Shown here in pieces: positions 46,006 through 55,646 of a stretch of DNA of 64,000 nt. Made by a program: the position numbers and the translations under genes. The notes under the pieces were generated by a model that saw nothing but the letters and a program-made list of their open reading frames with translations, was not told the origin of the DNA and did not search any database. The stretch's first letter is position 1. Every line of letters begins with the position of its first letter. The DNA is from Lunularia cruciata (lineage: Eukaryota; Streptophyta; Marchantiopsida; Lunulariales; Lunulariaceae): positions 56,298,501 through 56,362,500 of the forward strand of contig OX419761.1 of NCBI GenBank assembly GCA_948567375.1. Reading direction: 5' to 3'.

Positions 46006-49000
46006 GTGACAATCAAACAAGTAACACTTTTGCGGTATTCAACAAGTAATAATTTGTTTCCATAGAGATACAAGTCAAAAATTATCAAATACAAAGTAAA
46101 ACATCACATATCAATTCTTCTTGGTTATATCTTTAATCTCTCAAGTAGAAACCACACCCAAAAGAGAGTAACAAGCATCAAATTACAGTCTTGTCACAAC
46201 AAATGTCACCTGTAATCACAATTCATCAAATTTTTCCAAACCAATTTTTATTGTGATGATTTAGTTTTCCCAAAGAAGGCTACTTCGCTATAAAATGAAT
46301 TCACCTCAAAATTATGTTCCATCTCCCCACTGAAGTCATTAATTCCTCAATCAAAGTTTCTTTGCATCAATCCAACATTACACTCACAAATGTCAAATAC
46401 TACCAACAGTACAATTCCTCATAGATTCATCAAGGCATTGCTCCAATTGCCATCCACTTAGGATCAAACACATAGAATGAAATCAGAGCTATGGAATCCA
46501 ACATCCAACACTCACTTATTGCACTTAAAACTTCTCCAACCACTCACAAGCACACACATAGGATTGATAGTTGAAATTAAGTTGAAACAACAAGCACTAA
46601 GTTATAGCACTTCGCTTTACTCAACTTCAAAATAACATTATTATATAACAACAACATTGCAAATGCTTCCTTAAAATAGGCAAATCAATTGATAGTTATC
46701 TAACAAAATACTATTCTACAACAACTTTACCAACCAATAGATCCAAAATGACAATCCAACTCTTCATATCTACCTCTTTATATCTCAAAACTATTACTAC
46801 TCTGATGCGATGTCTACCTCAACTTTGGCTTCTACACCTGATGTTCCTTCAATCACTTCTCCTTCTTTGGGTTTCTCTACAATTATGATTTCCTTTTCCA
46901 CTTTGATCCTATCTTTAGCTTGAACTAAAGCTGAAGTCATGGGTATGCTAATTAATTCTTCCTCTTCTACTTTGACTACTTCTAAGGTCTCAGGTAACTC
47001 ACTCAAAGACACCTGCACTCCTACTTCTGCTATTTCACATTGGTTTTCTACTTTCTCCTTACTCCAAAGTCTCTATAACTCTGACTTCACAAGATCTAAT
47101 TTGAGACAAACATTGTCTCCTAACTCCAACATTTTCCTATCTGCTCTCTCTCAAGCAAATTAACAATTTGTTCATGTCAACATCCTTCACCTTTCTCTTC
47201 CTTGTCTCCTATACCAACCATTTCAAGTTATGCAGTCTTGACTCCTCCATCTTTGCTTTGGCTTTAGTTCTGAACATCACCTTCAACCCCACAATGACTT
47301 CTCCTACTGAATCCGTCTCACTCCTTGGAACTATCTTCTCTTGACTCCTCTTTGTGTCCAACTCATTCCGGTACATCTTCAACTCATCCTCAAATTCTGC
47401 CTTCAATGCTTCCTTCTCCATCACATATTGGACTGCTTGAGTCTTTACACTTAAGAGAAGCCCTTGCAATCTATCTTCCTCCCAATGTCTCTGCCAACTC
47501 ATGTTGCCAAGACTGATCCTTCTCCTCTATGCTCTAGTTCTTGCTCCATTACCATTGCCATCACCTTTGAATGTATCACCTCCAAGCATGCATCAGCAAA
47601 TTCTCCTCTCAATTTCTTTAATGCTACCTTCTGCTCCTTCAATTCTTTGGTTCAATGTTTGAGTTCCTTGCCACTCTTCACACAACTCTCCTTCAAGTTA
47701 TCAAAGCTCTTCTTCCAAAGAACAACATCAACCCAAAGTTCTTCAGCTTCTTTCTCTCCTTGGGTTAACTTGCTCCTCAACTCCAAGTTATCTTTATTCA
47801 AGAACTTCAATATATTGATCTCATCCTTCACTTCAGGATGCTCCCTCCTCAACTCTTCTTTCTTCTTCTATAGCTGCAACAACAAAGGCAAAAAATCTTC
47901 AATAGATAGGTGATTCCATTGAAAACTCCTTTTTCTTTGTGTTTTTTGGCTTTGGTTGGTGCTTGTTTGATTGGTGCCTTACCCTGAAGTAGTGATCTTT
48001 GTACCTTTAGTGTAACTCCTTCTAAGCTTTCTCCTTTCTCTTTGACTTTGCTCGGCCTTGTAGCTACAAAATGCCTACTTCTCTTTGATCTTGCTGCCCT
48101 TACAAACACCAAGGCAAGTCTTTCTACTTGGTCTTCCTCCAACTCTTTTGCAAGTAGTTCCAAATTGGGCGCATTTCCTCCTTCCATATGATCAATTGCC
48201 AAATAGAACAATGGAAATAATATTCCTTTCAGTTTACCTCTCTTCCTTGGCCTTGGGATTTCCACCAACACTATCTTCTCCTTCCTTCTCTTGATGTAGT
48301 AGTCATTGCCTTCATGGACTCACCGGATGTAGTATTGCCTGTCTGCATCCACTGCTTGTTGTAAATTGGGATGAAAGTGAGACACCATCCTTCCTCTCTC
48401 CTCCGAGCTGAGTAGGTTCAATCTAAAAATAGAAATGAGCTACAAAAGGTGCAAAGTAATAGAGTGGCAGGTCCATTCTCCAACTATTAATCATTTGACC
48501 TACTTGTTGCTGCAAACACTTTGCCCAATTCATTGCTTCTCTTGCAAACATCTAGTGAAAGAACACAACTTGTTGCATTGTTACATAGGTGGTTCACTCG
48601 AGCTGAAACATGGCCATCATCAAGCTGACTATACCTCTTTATATTGAGTTCCTATAACTATCTACTTTGTACTTGTTCTTGGTTCAAGGTGCTAGGAATG
48701 AATTCCTCACCTTGGTTATTTCTTCTAAAAAATCACACTTCCAATAGAAGGTGACTCCTTCCACTTCTCTTGCATCTTTCTCCAAGACTAATCTCCAATC
48801 TGACTTAGTTCACTAAGCCAGATGTCCTCTCTTTCCCTCTATCTTGGGACCATCTTCGCAATTGTTGGCAGCAACTTTTACCATGAACCCTACGAAGCTC
48901 AAATTCCAATTCCATGCCAAAAAAGTGATATGCAAAGTTTTTTCAAGACTTTGATCCTTGCCACTATGTCTAATCAGCAAATTGCAAGACCTCTCACCAA

Positions 49001-49554
49001 ACTCTACTTATTACTCTTTGGTGGCATTTTGTGCTTCCTTACTCTTGGTCTTTGAAAGACCAAACCCTCCCCAAAACTCAAGATCCTAACTCTTTCAAGA
49101 CAACTATTGATAGGCATGGGATATCACCGTGGTAATTTAGAACTCTTGTGACAAAGTCTTAATCCTATAGTTTTTTTCTACATGGTCATTCTTTAGTCAA
49201 TCTTCAATTGACACAAAAATTTTGCGTGTTTATTTTTTGTCATCCTCAATGTCATCTTGATCTTGAGGTAGTCATTTCCTTTTCATGTACTTTCTTGATT
49301 GGTTAGACATGAAGAAAGGTTGTTATAGGTTCTTTGGATTGGGTTGCACATCTCAATGCAAAGTATCCTTTCTTTGGGTTTATACTTCCCTAAGTTTGAC
49401 CCAAGTCCTTTTAACTTTGACCCAAGGTCAACATCTTTGGGTCTATGCCAATCACATGATTCTTCTCTTTTCTTCTTCATTGAGCTTCAATTTGGTTTTC
49501 AACAATACACTTCTTCTTTAAAATCATGAAAAATGAAAAATGTAAGTACCACAA
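46006..49554 (-). mobile_element. CC-family element, copy 2 (about 3.5 kb, minus strand)
   Basis: Flanked by CTTGT (46001-46005) and CTTGC (49555-49559), a probable 5-bp duplication; element C has the empty site at about 57345-57370. On the minus strand it starts TTGTGGTACTTACATTTT and ends ...GATTGTCAC. It carries broken versions of both CC proteins (coiled coil 48271-46797; N-terminal module at about 49000-48300 in fragments) and the downstream AT-rich tail also present in copies 1 and 3. CG is depleted relative to copy 3. Confidence 0.72.
46797..48271 (-). pseudogene. Coiled-coil protein of CC copy 2, broken
   Basis: Pieces in order on the minus strand: 48271-47849 (VFVRAARSKR, LEGVTLKVQRSLLQGKAP, NGITYLLKI), 47852-47652 (HPEVKDEINILKFL, EAEELWVDVVLWKKSFDNL), 47502-47209 (WEEDRLQGLLLSVKTQ, EFEDELKMYRNEL, ESRLHNLKWLV) and 47018-46797 (a Val/Glu-rich tail). 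They parallel the coiled-coil frames of copies 1 and 3. Confidence 0.68.
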
Positions 49555-49559
49555 CTTGC

Positions 49560-51013
49560 TTCTCCAAGAGATAATGCCTCCATACCTTGGTGACATATAG
49601 TATTGCTAGTTGTTCTTGATCTAAAGTAGAGTAATTCCTTTTTGCAGTATTTAGTCAACAAGACACAAAGGCAATGAGATATAACCTATATGGGAATTTT
49701 TGCTACCACACAGCACTAATTGCAAAGTTAGAAGCTTCAAAATGAACCACACAAGGTAGTTGAGGATCATATGGTTGAAGAATGGGTCTTGAAGACACCA
49801 TATGTTCCAAACTTTTGTAATGCTTCTTTGTTGTTGATGGTCCATTAAAAGCTTGATTTCTTCCCCAAGAGGTTGGTCAATGGTGTGGCCACATGAGCAT
49901 AATAGTGGTTGAACCATTGATAAAAAATTTCCAATCCGTTAAATGCCCATACTTTTGTAGCATCCTTTGAAGTAGACCAATAAATTATGGCCTTGATTTT
50001 CTCCTCTTCCATCTTGATCCCCTCTAATGAGATCTTGTGACCAAAGAAAGTAACTTCTTTTTGCCAAAGGCACACTTTGACTACTTGTAGTAAAACCTCC
50101 ACTAATGTAGTCATCTTAGGACTTCTTGCACATGATTTGCATGTTTTGCCTCTATCTTACTATACATTAAAATGTCATCCAAGAACACCACTACATACCC
50201 ATCCAATACCACATCCAATAGCCCATCCAACACATCTATGAAGACTATTGGAGCATTAGTGAGCCCAAAAGGCAAAACTCTCCACTCAAAATGCCCATAC
50301 CTTGTATAAAAGGTAATCTTTTACACACCTTCTCTATCAATGGGAATTTGCTAATAGATGCTTTGGAGATCCAACTTGGAGAAATATCATGCTTCATTTC
50401 AATTGATTGAGCAAATTGTAGATTTGAGGCAAGGGATATGCATTCTTCATTGTTTGTTTATTGAGGCACGATAATCAATATAGAGACAAAGTCCTCCTTC
50501 TTTCTTTGGAACAAATAGTACTAGTGCTCCCCAAGAAGATGTACTATGTCATATGAAATCCTTATCTAACAACTCCATTAGTGTTATTTGAAGCTCATCC
50601 CACTCCTTGGGTGAGAGCCAATAGATTGGTCTACTCATTGGAGTACTTCTTGGCAATAAATCAATTTTGAAGGGCATACCACAATCAGAGTGTAATCCTT
50701 TTGGTAGATCATCCAAAAAAAATCTAAAAACTCATGTACTATTTGATCAACCATTGCTTGTTGAGGCTTTTGGTCCTCCTCAAATCTTCCATGCATGATT
50801 GGCTTGATCCATACCACAAAAATAGATTTATCAAGGTTTGCTCTATGGCTACTTTACTAACAAACTTCCTATCTTGGGACAAACTTCTTATCTTGGGACC
50901 AATTATTCTTAGGTGTCTTACTCAAAAGTGCTAGACAACCTAATTAGAAATTTATACCTTAGTGTTATACTTGAATTTATTAGCAGTTCCAATCAAATTG
51001 AACCTTATGACAT
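49560..51013 (-). pseudogene. Host B reverse transcriptase and protease region, broken
   Basis: The minus strand has EVTFFGHKISLEGIKMEEEKIKAI and AFNGLEIFYQWFNHYYAHVATPLTNLLGK (50114-49845), then in scattered frames the RT core back to the protease-RT linker (50817-50635, IVHEFLDFF...). The catalytic FxDD region at about 50190 survives only as DNA similarity. It ends at ...TTATGACAT, the CC copy 3 insertion site. Confidence 0.8.
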
Positions 51014-51428
51014 TGTGGTGCACATTTTTTTTGTTTTTTCCAAAATAGAGAAGAAGAAGTGTATAGAGAAGTCGGATTGCGCCTGTATGACCAAAGAAGG
51101 CAAAGAAAAGAGTCTTTGGGATGAAACCCAAAGTAAAGTGACTTTGGATCATAAGGCAAAGTACTCAGAAATGCCCTATCAGCATACAACCCAAAGTAAG
51201 GAATCTTCGTATCGGGAGGAGCTCAACCCGAGGCAAAGACAGTCTAACAACCTTTCATCGGGGCAAGAAATTCAAGAAGGGACCATTCAAAACCGGCGGC
51301 CCATATGCATGAAGTAGGATTGACAGTGACAAGCGCATGCAAGAGGTGTGATTTCTTGGTAGAAACTCAAATTGAAGAGAGACAAAGAAAGCACGACTCT
51401 ATAAAATCGGGCTAATGACAAAGCAATC

Positions 51429-52196
51429 TTGAGCAATTTTCCTTCACCGTTGAGAAGTCGTCCTGTAGGTGATCATGGGAAGGGAAATAGAGTTGAAGAT
51501 GCGCTAGTGTGTAGAGGAGAAGTCGAGAGAGTGAAACCAAGAGACATTGAGAAAGCAAGAGAGATGGGAGGAAGAAAGAAGAACTCCGAATTTGCAGTGA
51601 GAAATCATGCAATTTGGAGGTTAGACTTGATCGCAAGAATCAAAGTCTTGAGCCGACTTCGGATCATGTTCTTGGCATGGAACTGGAATGCCAGTTTTCC
51701 AGGTTTCATGACAAAGATAATCAAGAGCAAGTGTCTCAATGGGCCCGAGGAAGAAGGGAAGAGAGGAAATCCGGCTCGCTGGACAGAGTCAGATTGGAGA
51801 TTAGTGCTCGGGAGAGAAGCAGGCATGGAGCAAGGTGCCACATTCTTGGGTAAGGGAGAAGTAGCAGAAGAGACTCAAGAAGTGAGAGATGCTTTCTCTT
51901 TGAAGAGAACAAAGAATGGGTATAAGGTTGAGAGTTACAAGGATCCAGTGAAGAGAGGGATCATGAGTGTTCTCATGGCAATCTTGAAGCCGAAGAGAAC
52001 AACTCATGTGATGAAACACCAAGCAGTGTTCTTCCATAAGCTGTTTGCAGTAGAACTGATTAATTGGGCAAGGTGCTTCCATGGGAGGACGAGACAGATG
52101 GTGTGGAATTTGCGGGATAGGTCACCTCCACACTACATCATGCCGTTTGCAGCACATTTCTACCTCGGGTTGAATTTGCTCAATTTGGCGGAGTGA
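51429..52196 (+). CDS. CC-family ORF1, 255 aa, function unknown
   Basis: A frame rich in Arg, Trp and Lys. Landmarks: FAVRNHAIWRLDLIARIK, LAWNWNASFPGFM, WTESDWRLVLGREAG, VRDAFSLKRTKNGYKVE, FFHKLFAVELINWARCFHGR, and a C-terminal PPHYIMPFAAHFYLGLNLL. The pattern of a compact, basic, Trp/His-containing domain is like the gag- or transposon-linked proteins of plant repeats, but I do not recognise the family. The frame ends at TGA 52194 and, after a second stop, the same frame reopens at 52203 with FHPDLRREVNMEEQ, so the original protein was probably longer. The start ATG is uncertain; the track before it is open only briefly. Copies 1 and 2 have the same region in broken form. Confidence 0.55.
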   Translation: MSNFPSPLRSRPVGDHGKGNRVEDALVCRGEVERVKPRDIEKAREMGGRKKNSEFAVRNHAIWRLDLIARIKVLSRLRIMFLAWNWNASFPGFMTKIIKSKCLNGPEEEGKRGNPARWTESDWRLVLGREAGMEQGATFLGKGEVAEETQEVRDAFSLKRTKNGYKVESYKDPVKRGIMSVLMAILKPKRTTHVMKHQAVFFHKLFAVELINWARCFHGRTRQMVWNLRDRSPPHYIMPFAAHFYLGLNLLNLAE

Positions 52197-52854
52197 AATT
52201 GAATGGTGTCTTACTTCCATCCCGACTTGAGAAGAGAAGTCAACATGGAGGAACAGCAATACATTCTTCAAATCCAAAGCACGGATGAGTACTACGCGAA
52301 GATGGGTAAGAGCATAGAGATAGAAGCAAGTACTCCAAAGTCAAAGAAGCAGAGTCGGCAAGGAGAAGCCAAAGACAAGACAAGACAAGACCTCGGAAGA
52401 CCAAGAGAGGAAACCTGAGGAGAGGCATGGTGGTGATCGCGTCAGAAGACAAAGACTCGGAAGGCAAAGCCGAGTGCAAGTCCAAAGACTCGGAACACAA
52501 GGAAGAACTGGAGCTTACACTGCAAAGTGGAGATACGAGTATTGATAGTGATGAAGGTGGAGAAATGACATCGGTACCAACTGATGCTGCGGACAAAGAA
52601 GAAGAAGAAGTTTGGGTAGAGCTCAAAGAAGAAGATAATGCAAAGTTGGAGGACAAGATACTTGAGCCCAAGGAGAAGAAGTCTACAATCCAGAGGGGAT
52701 TTTGTTCAAGCACAAGGCAAAGTGTGAAGCGGGTCCAAGCAAGGTGAAGGAAGAAGCAAATGCTAGCTCAGAAAGTGAGGCATCAATTCCGATATGAAGA
52801 TTGCATAGGAGGAGGTGAGTATCGGGTGAACAAGAAGTAAGGAAGGAGATTGCT

Positions 52855-54027
52855 ATGCAGGAGGAAGTAGTTGCGAGCAATGGAGTGGAGTACCTGCGGG
52901 AGATCATGTGTCCATTGTTGGTGAAGTTGGAGCACAAGAAGAAGGAGATGCAGTCGACATGTTCGGAGGTGAAGATTGTCTTGCAGGTATTATTGAGATT
53001 AGAAGAAGAGAACTCAGAGTTGAAGAAGAGTATAACCCGAGGTGGGGAGGAAAGGGAAGTACTGCGAGGAGAGGCAATAGTGCAGAGTCAAGTAATTGAA
53101 GACTTGAAGAGAGAAGTGATGTATCGAGAGGAACTTGTTAAGAAGAGTGACATAGCAAGGGAAAGACAAGTAGTAGAGTATGAAATCTTGAAGCAACAAT
53201 TTGCTGATTCAAGACTAGAAATTATCCATGCTATGGCAAGGGTAGCAGCAAAGGAACAAGAACTCGATAGAGTGATGGTGAGTGTAGAAGAGAAGAAGCA
53301 ACTGTGGCAGCAGGAGTTGGCAGTACAATATAGGGAAGAAGAGAGATTACGAGAGTTACTTTGTAATCAAGAGGAGAAGATTGAGCAGAAGGAGAAGGAG
53401 AAAGAAACAGTGAAAGCCGAGTTTGAGGCAAAATTGGCAATGTATAGAGAGGATTGGCTTGCAGATCGGGAACGGGAAAGGAAGATGCGATTGGAGCCAT
53501 TGAAGGAGATTGTCCTTAGAATGAATGCGATGTTAAGTACAGAGGCTAGCATTTGGATTGAAGAGACGAGGCTGCACGAGTTGAAGTTGTTGGTGCATGA
53601 GATGTGGAGGAGACAAGCAAAAGACACAGATTTGAATGCGCTATTAATTAGTCTTAGGACTCATGTAGATGGGAAGATATTAGAAGTAGAAGATAATATT
53701 GCAATTAGATTAGACTTAGTGAAATTGGAGATAGATAAACTTTGGAAAGAAGTTAGAGCCAAACCTGAAGTAGGAGTGCAGATGTCTTCAAAGTTACCAG
53801 TGGAGACAATAGAGAAGAGTTGGTCGGGAGATAAAGAGTTAGATAGATTACCCACTAGTGGAATTTCAGATCGGGAAAGAGAACTGTTAGATTTGGTAGA
53901 AGATGTAGGAGATATGAAACCCGAGGATAGAGAAGTAGGAAGTAAAGTTAACTTCGGGTTCGGGTTTGAAAGCCGAGGAAGAAGTAGACATCGGATCAGA
54001 TTAGTAACCGATTTGAGATTTGAATAG
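52855..54027 (+). CDS. CC-family ORF2, 390-aa coiled-coil protein, function unknown
   Basis: The ATG at 52855 opens a long frame. Residues 12-20 hold NGVEYLREI, conserved in copies 1 and 2. From about residue 25 to 220 the sequence is highly charged with hydrophobic heptads (LLRLEEENSELKKSI, EDLKREVMYREELVKKS, EIIHAMARVAAKEQELDRV), predicting a long coiled coil. Further on come ASIWIEETRLHELKLLVHEMW, LRTHVDGKILEVEDNIAIRLDLVKLEIDKLW, and an acidic tail. No nuclease, polymerase or zinc motif is seen. It may be the C-terminal part of a larger CC protein, as 52427-52747 (acidic, Ser/Glu-rich) precedes it in another frame. Confidence 0.55.
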   Translation: MQEEVVASNGVEYLREIMCPLLVKLEHKKKEMQSTCSEVKIVLQVLLRLEEENSELKKSITRGGEEREVLRGEAIVQSQVIEDLKREVMYREELVKKSDIARERQVVEYEILKQQFADSRLEIIHAMARVAAKEQELDRVMVSVEEKKQLWQQELAVQYREEERLRELLCNQEEKIEQKEKEKETVKAEFEAKLAMYREDWLADRERERKMRLEPLKEIVLRMNAMLSTEASIWIEETRLHELKLLVHEMWRRQAKDTDLNALLISLRTHVDGKILEVEDNIAIRLDLVKLEIDKLWKEVRAKPEVGVQMSSKLPVETIEKSWSGDKELDRLPTSGISDRERELLDLVEDVGDMKPEDREVGSKVNFGFGFESRGRSRHRIRLVTDLRFE

Positions 54028-54481
54028 GCAGATATGAAGAAGTGCATTGTCATTTCAGATCTACAGGTTTGTAGAGTCATTAGGAAGAGGTGCATTAGGA
54101 AGATAATTGTCGATTGTTTCACTATTTAAGAGTGGCATTTGCAATCAAATGTTGTTCAGTGCTCATTATTTCTGAGAATAGATAAAGTGAAGTGTTGTGA
54201 AGCAGTGCTCGTTGCTTGAGCTTGATTCTGACTATAAACATTGTAATTGTGTTTGTGAGTGTGTGGAGAAATTCAAAGTGCAAGTCAGTGTGCTTGTTGG
54301 ATGTTGGATTCTGCAGCCTTGATCTTCATTCTGTGTGTTTGATCCTGAGTGAAGTGCAATCAAAGCAATGCCTTGACAGATCTGAGAGGAATTGTAGTGT
54401 TGGTAGTATTCTGCATTTGTGAGTGCAGTCAAACTTTACTTACTTGATTACCGCAAAAGTGATATTTGCCGGGTTGTCATA

Positions 54482-55282
54482 GATATTCAAGCCAAGATAG
54501 ACCTAAAATAACCTCATAGTGTAGAGGTGCTACTACAAACTTCATGCAGTCCAAATATTCTTTTCCAATCTTGAATGTAATAGGCTGTGAGGTATGGCAT
54601 GCAGAACACTTTCTTTCATCCACCATGATCAATCTACTTCCAATTATTGGCTTGATAGGAATACTTAATTACTTTGCTAATTGCATGGGTATATAATTCT
54701 ATGAACTTCTAAAATTCACCAAAATCCTACAACCGTGATCAAATATCATACCTCGCAAGTGAAGCAAACTTGCATAGGTCAAACCTTCAATCTTATTGGA
54801 ACTAATCAAGTTTTCCAACAGATGGTTTAAAATCTCCTATTGGGATTCTTCATTTCCTTGATCATTCTACTCCACAAACTCCATTTGGGCAATTTGTTGA
54901 GGTTGCACATTCTTGAGTGGACATTTAGTAATGCAATGTCTAATTTAGTGACAATAAAAACAACTACCATCTTGTTGTAATCTTTCTCTATCTACAATGC
55001 CAAGTGGTCTCTATTGGATGGCATCAATCTCCATTGATACCGGCTCCTCCACTATGTGTAGTGTATTGATAGGTTATATGGAGGTTGAGGTCAAGACCAA
55101 GTTGTTGCAACCAAGGAATCAAAGTGCTCAGCCAATTGCATGGTTTCCTCTAAGTGTTTTAGCTCTTACATAGTCATCTCTAATTTGGTTCATGACTTCA
55201 AGCCCCTCGCAATTGATCTAGAGCTTCACCTTCTAGTATATATGGAATTTGCATGATTGTGTTTTGGAATTGTGTGATGTAG
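54482..55282 (-). pseudogene. Host B protease, frameshift region and gag end, broken
   Basis: The minus strand matches the protease of A and C, the gag/pol junction (heptamer now AGGAAAT at 54852-54858, stem arms 54815-54822 and 54836-54843) and the zinc-knuckle/gag region to about 55280. It stops at GATGTAG beside the LTR of element C; the rest of gag is missing. Confidence 0.78.
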
Positions 55283-55646
55283 TGTAAAAGACCAAAACCA
55301 AGGAGAGAAATAAGAGAATGGAAACTCACATTGGGATACTTGAATGAGGGAAAACTCCAAATGCCTAGCATGAGCTTCGGCTTTGGTATTTATAGGTAGC
55401 ATACAAGACCCTTGAAGCTTCTCAAGAAGCTTCCTTCTAGAAGCCGCCTACTTGGCGTGCAAGCTAAGCTAGTTAGAAGCTTCTAGAAGCTTCCTTCTAG
55501 AAGCTACCTGCTTAGGGTGCAAGTTAACTAGTTGGGAAGCTTCCCAAGAAGCTTCTTAGATGCTTCTAGAATATTCTAGGCTATTTTGTCTTATTCTCTA
55601 CTTCGTAAGCCCGACTAACTTTGTCGCTAAACTCTATATTGTTACA
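55283..55646 (-). repeat. 3' LTR of chromovirus C (364 bp)
   Basis: Ends TGTAAAAGACC and TTGTTACA in plus orientation. TATTTATA is at 55387-55394 and GAA/TTC arrays lie at about 55414-55575. It is about 50 bp shorter than the 5' LTR, because of a deletion within the array. Confidence 0.92.

Larger units (their letters stand above)
51014..54481 (+). mobile_element. CC-family element, copy 3 (3,468 bp, best preserved)
   Basis: Flanked by GACAT (51009-51013) and GATAT (54482-54486) inside host B; element C has the empty site at 58911-58930. It starts TGTGGTGCACATTTT and ends GGGTTGTCATA. It encodes a 255-codon frame (51429-52196), a short basic/acidic linker in two frames (52203-52747) and a 390-codon coiled-coil frame (52855-54027), then an AT-rich tail of about 450 bp. 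No LTRs, inverted ends, reverse transcriptase or transposase motif is seen. Its CG content is well above copies 1 and 2, so it is younger or was less methylated. Confidence 0.75.

Noticed and set aside
53661-54122. 153-codon minus-strand frame antisense to CC ORF2
   Set aside because: It is a shadow of the plus-strand coiled-coil frame; Ser/Leu-rich composition is that expected from the complement of Glu/Lys codons.
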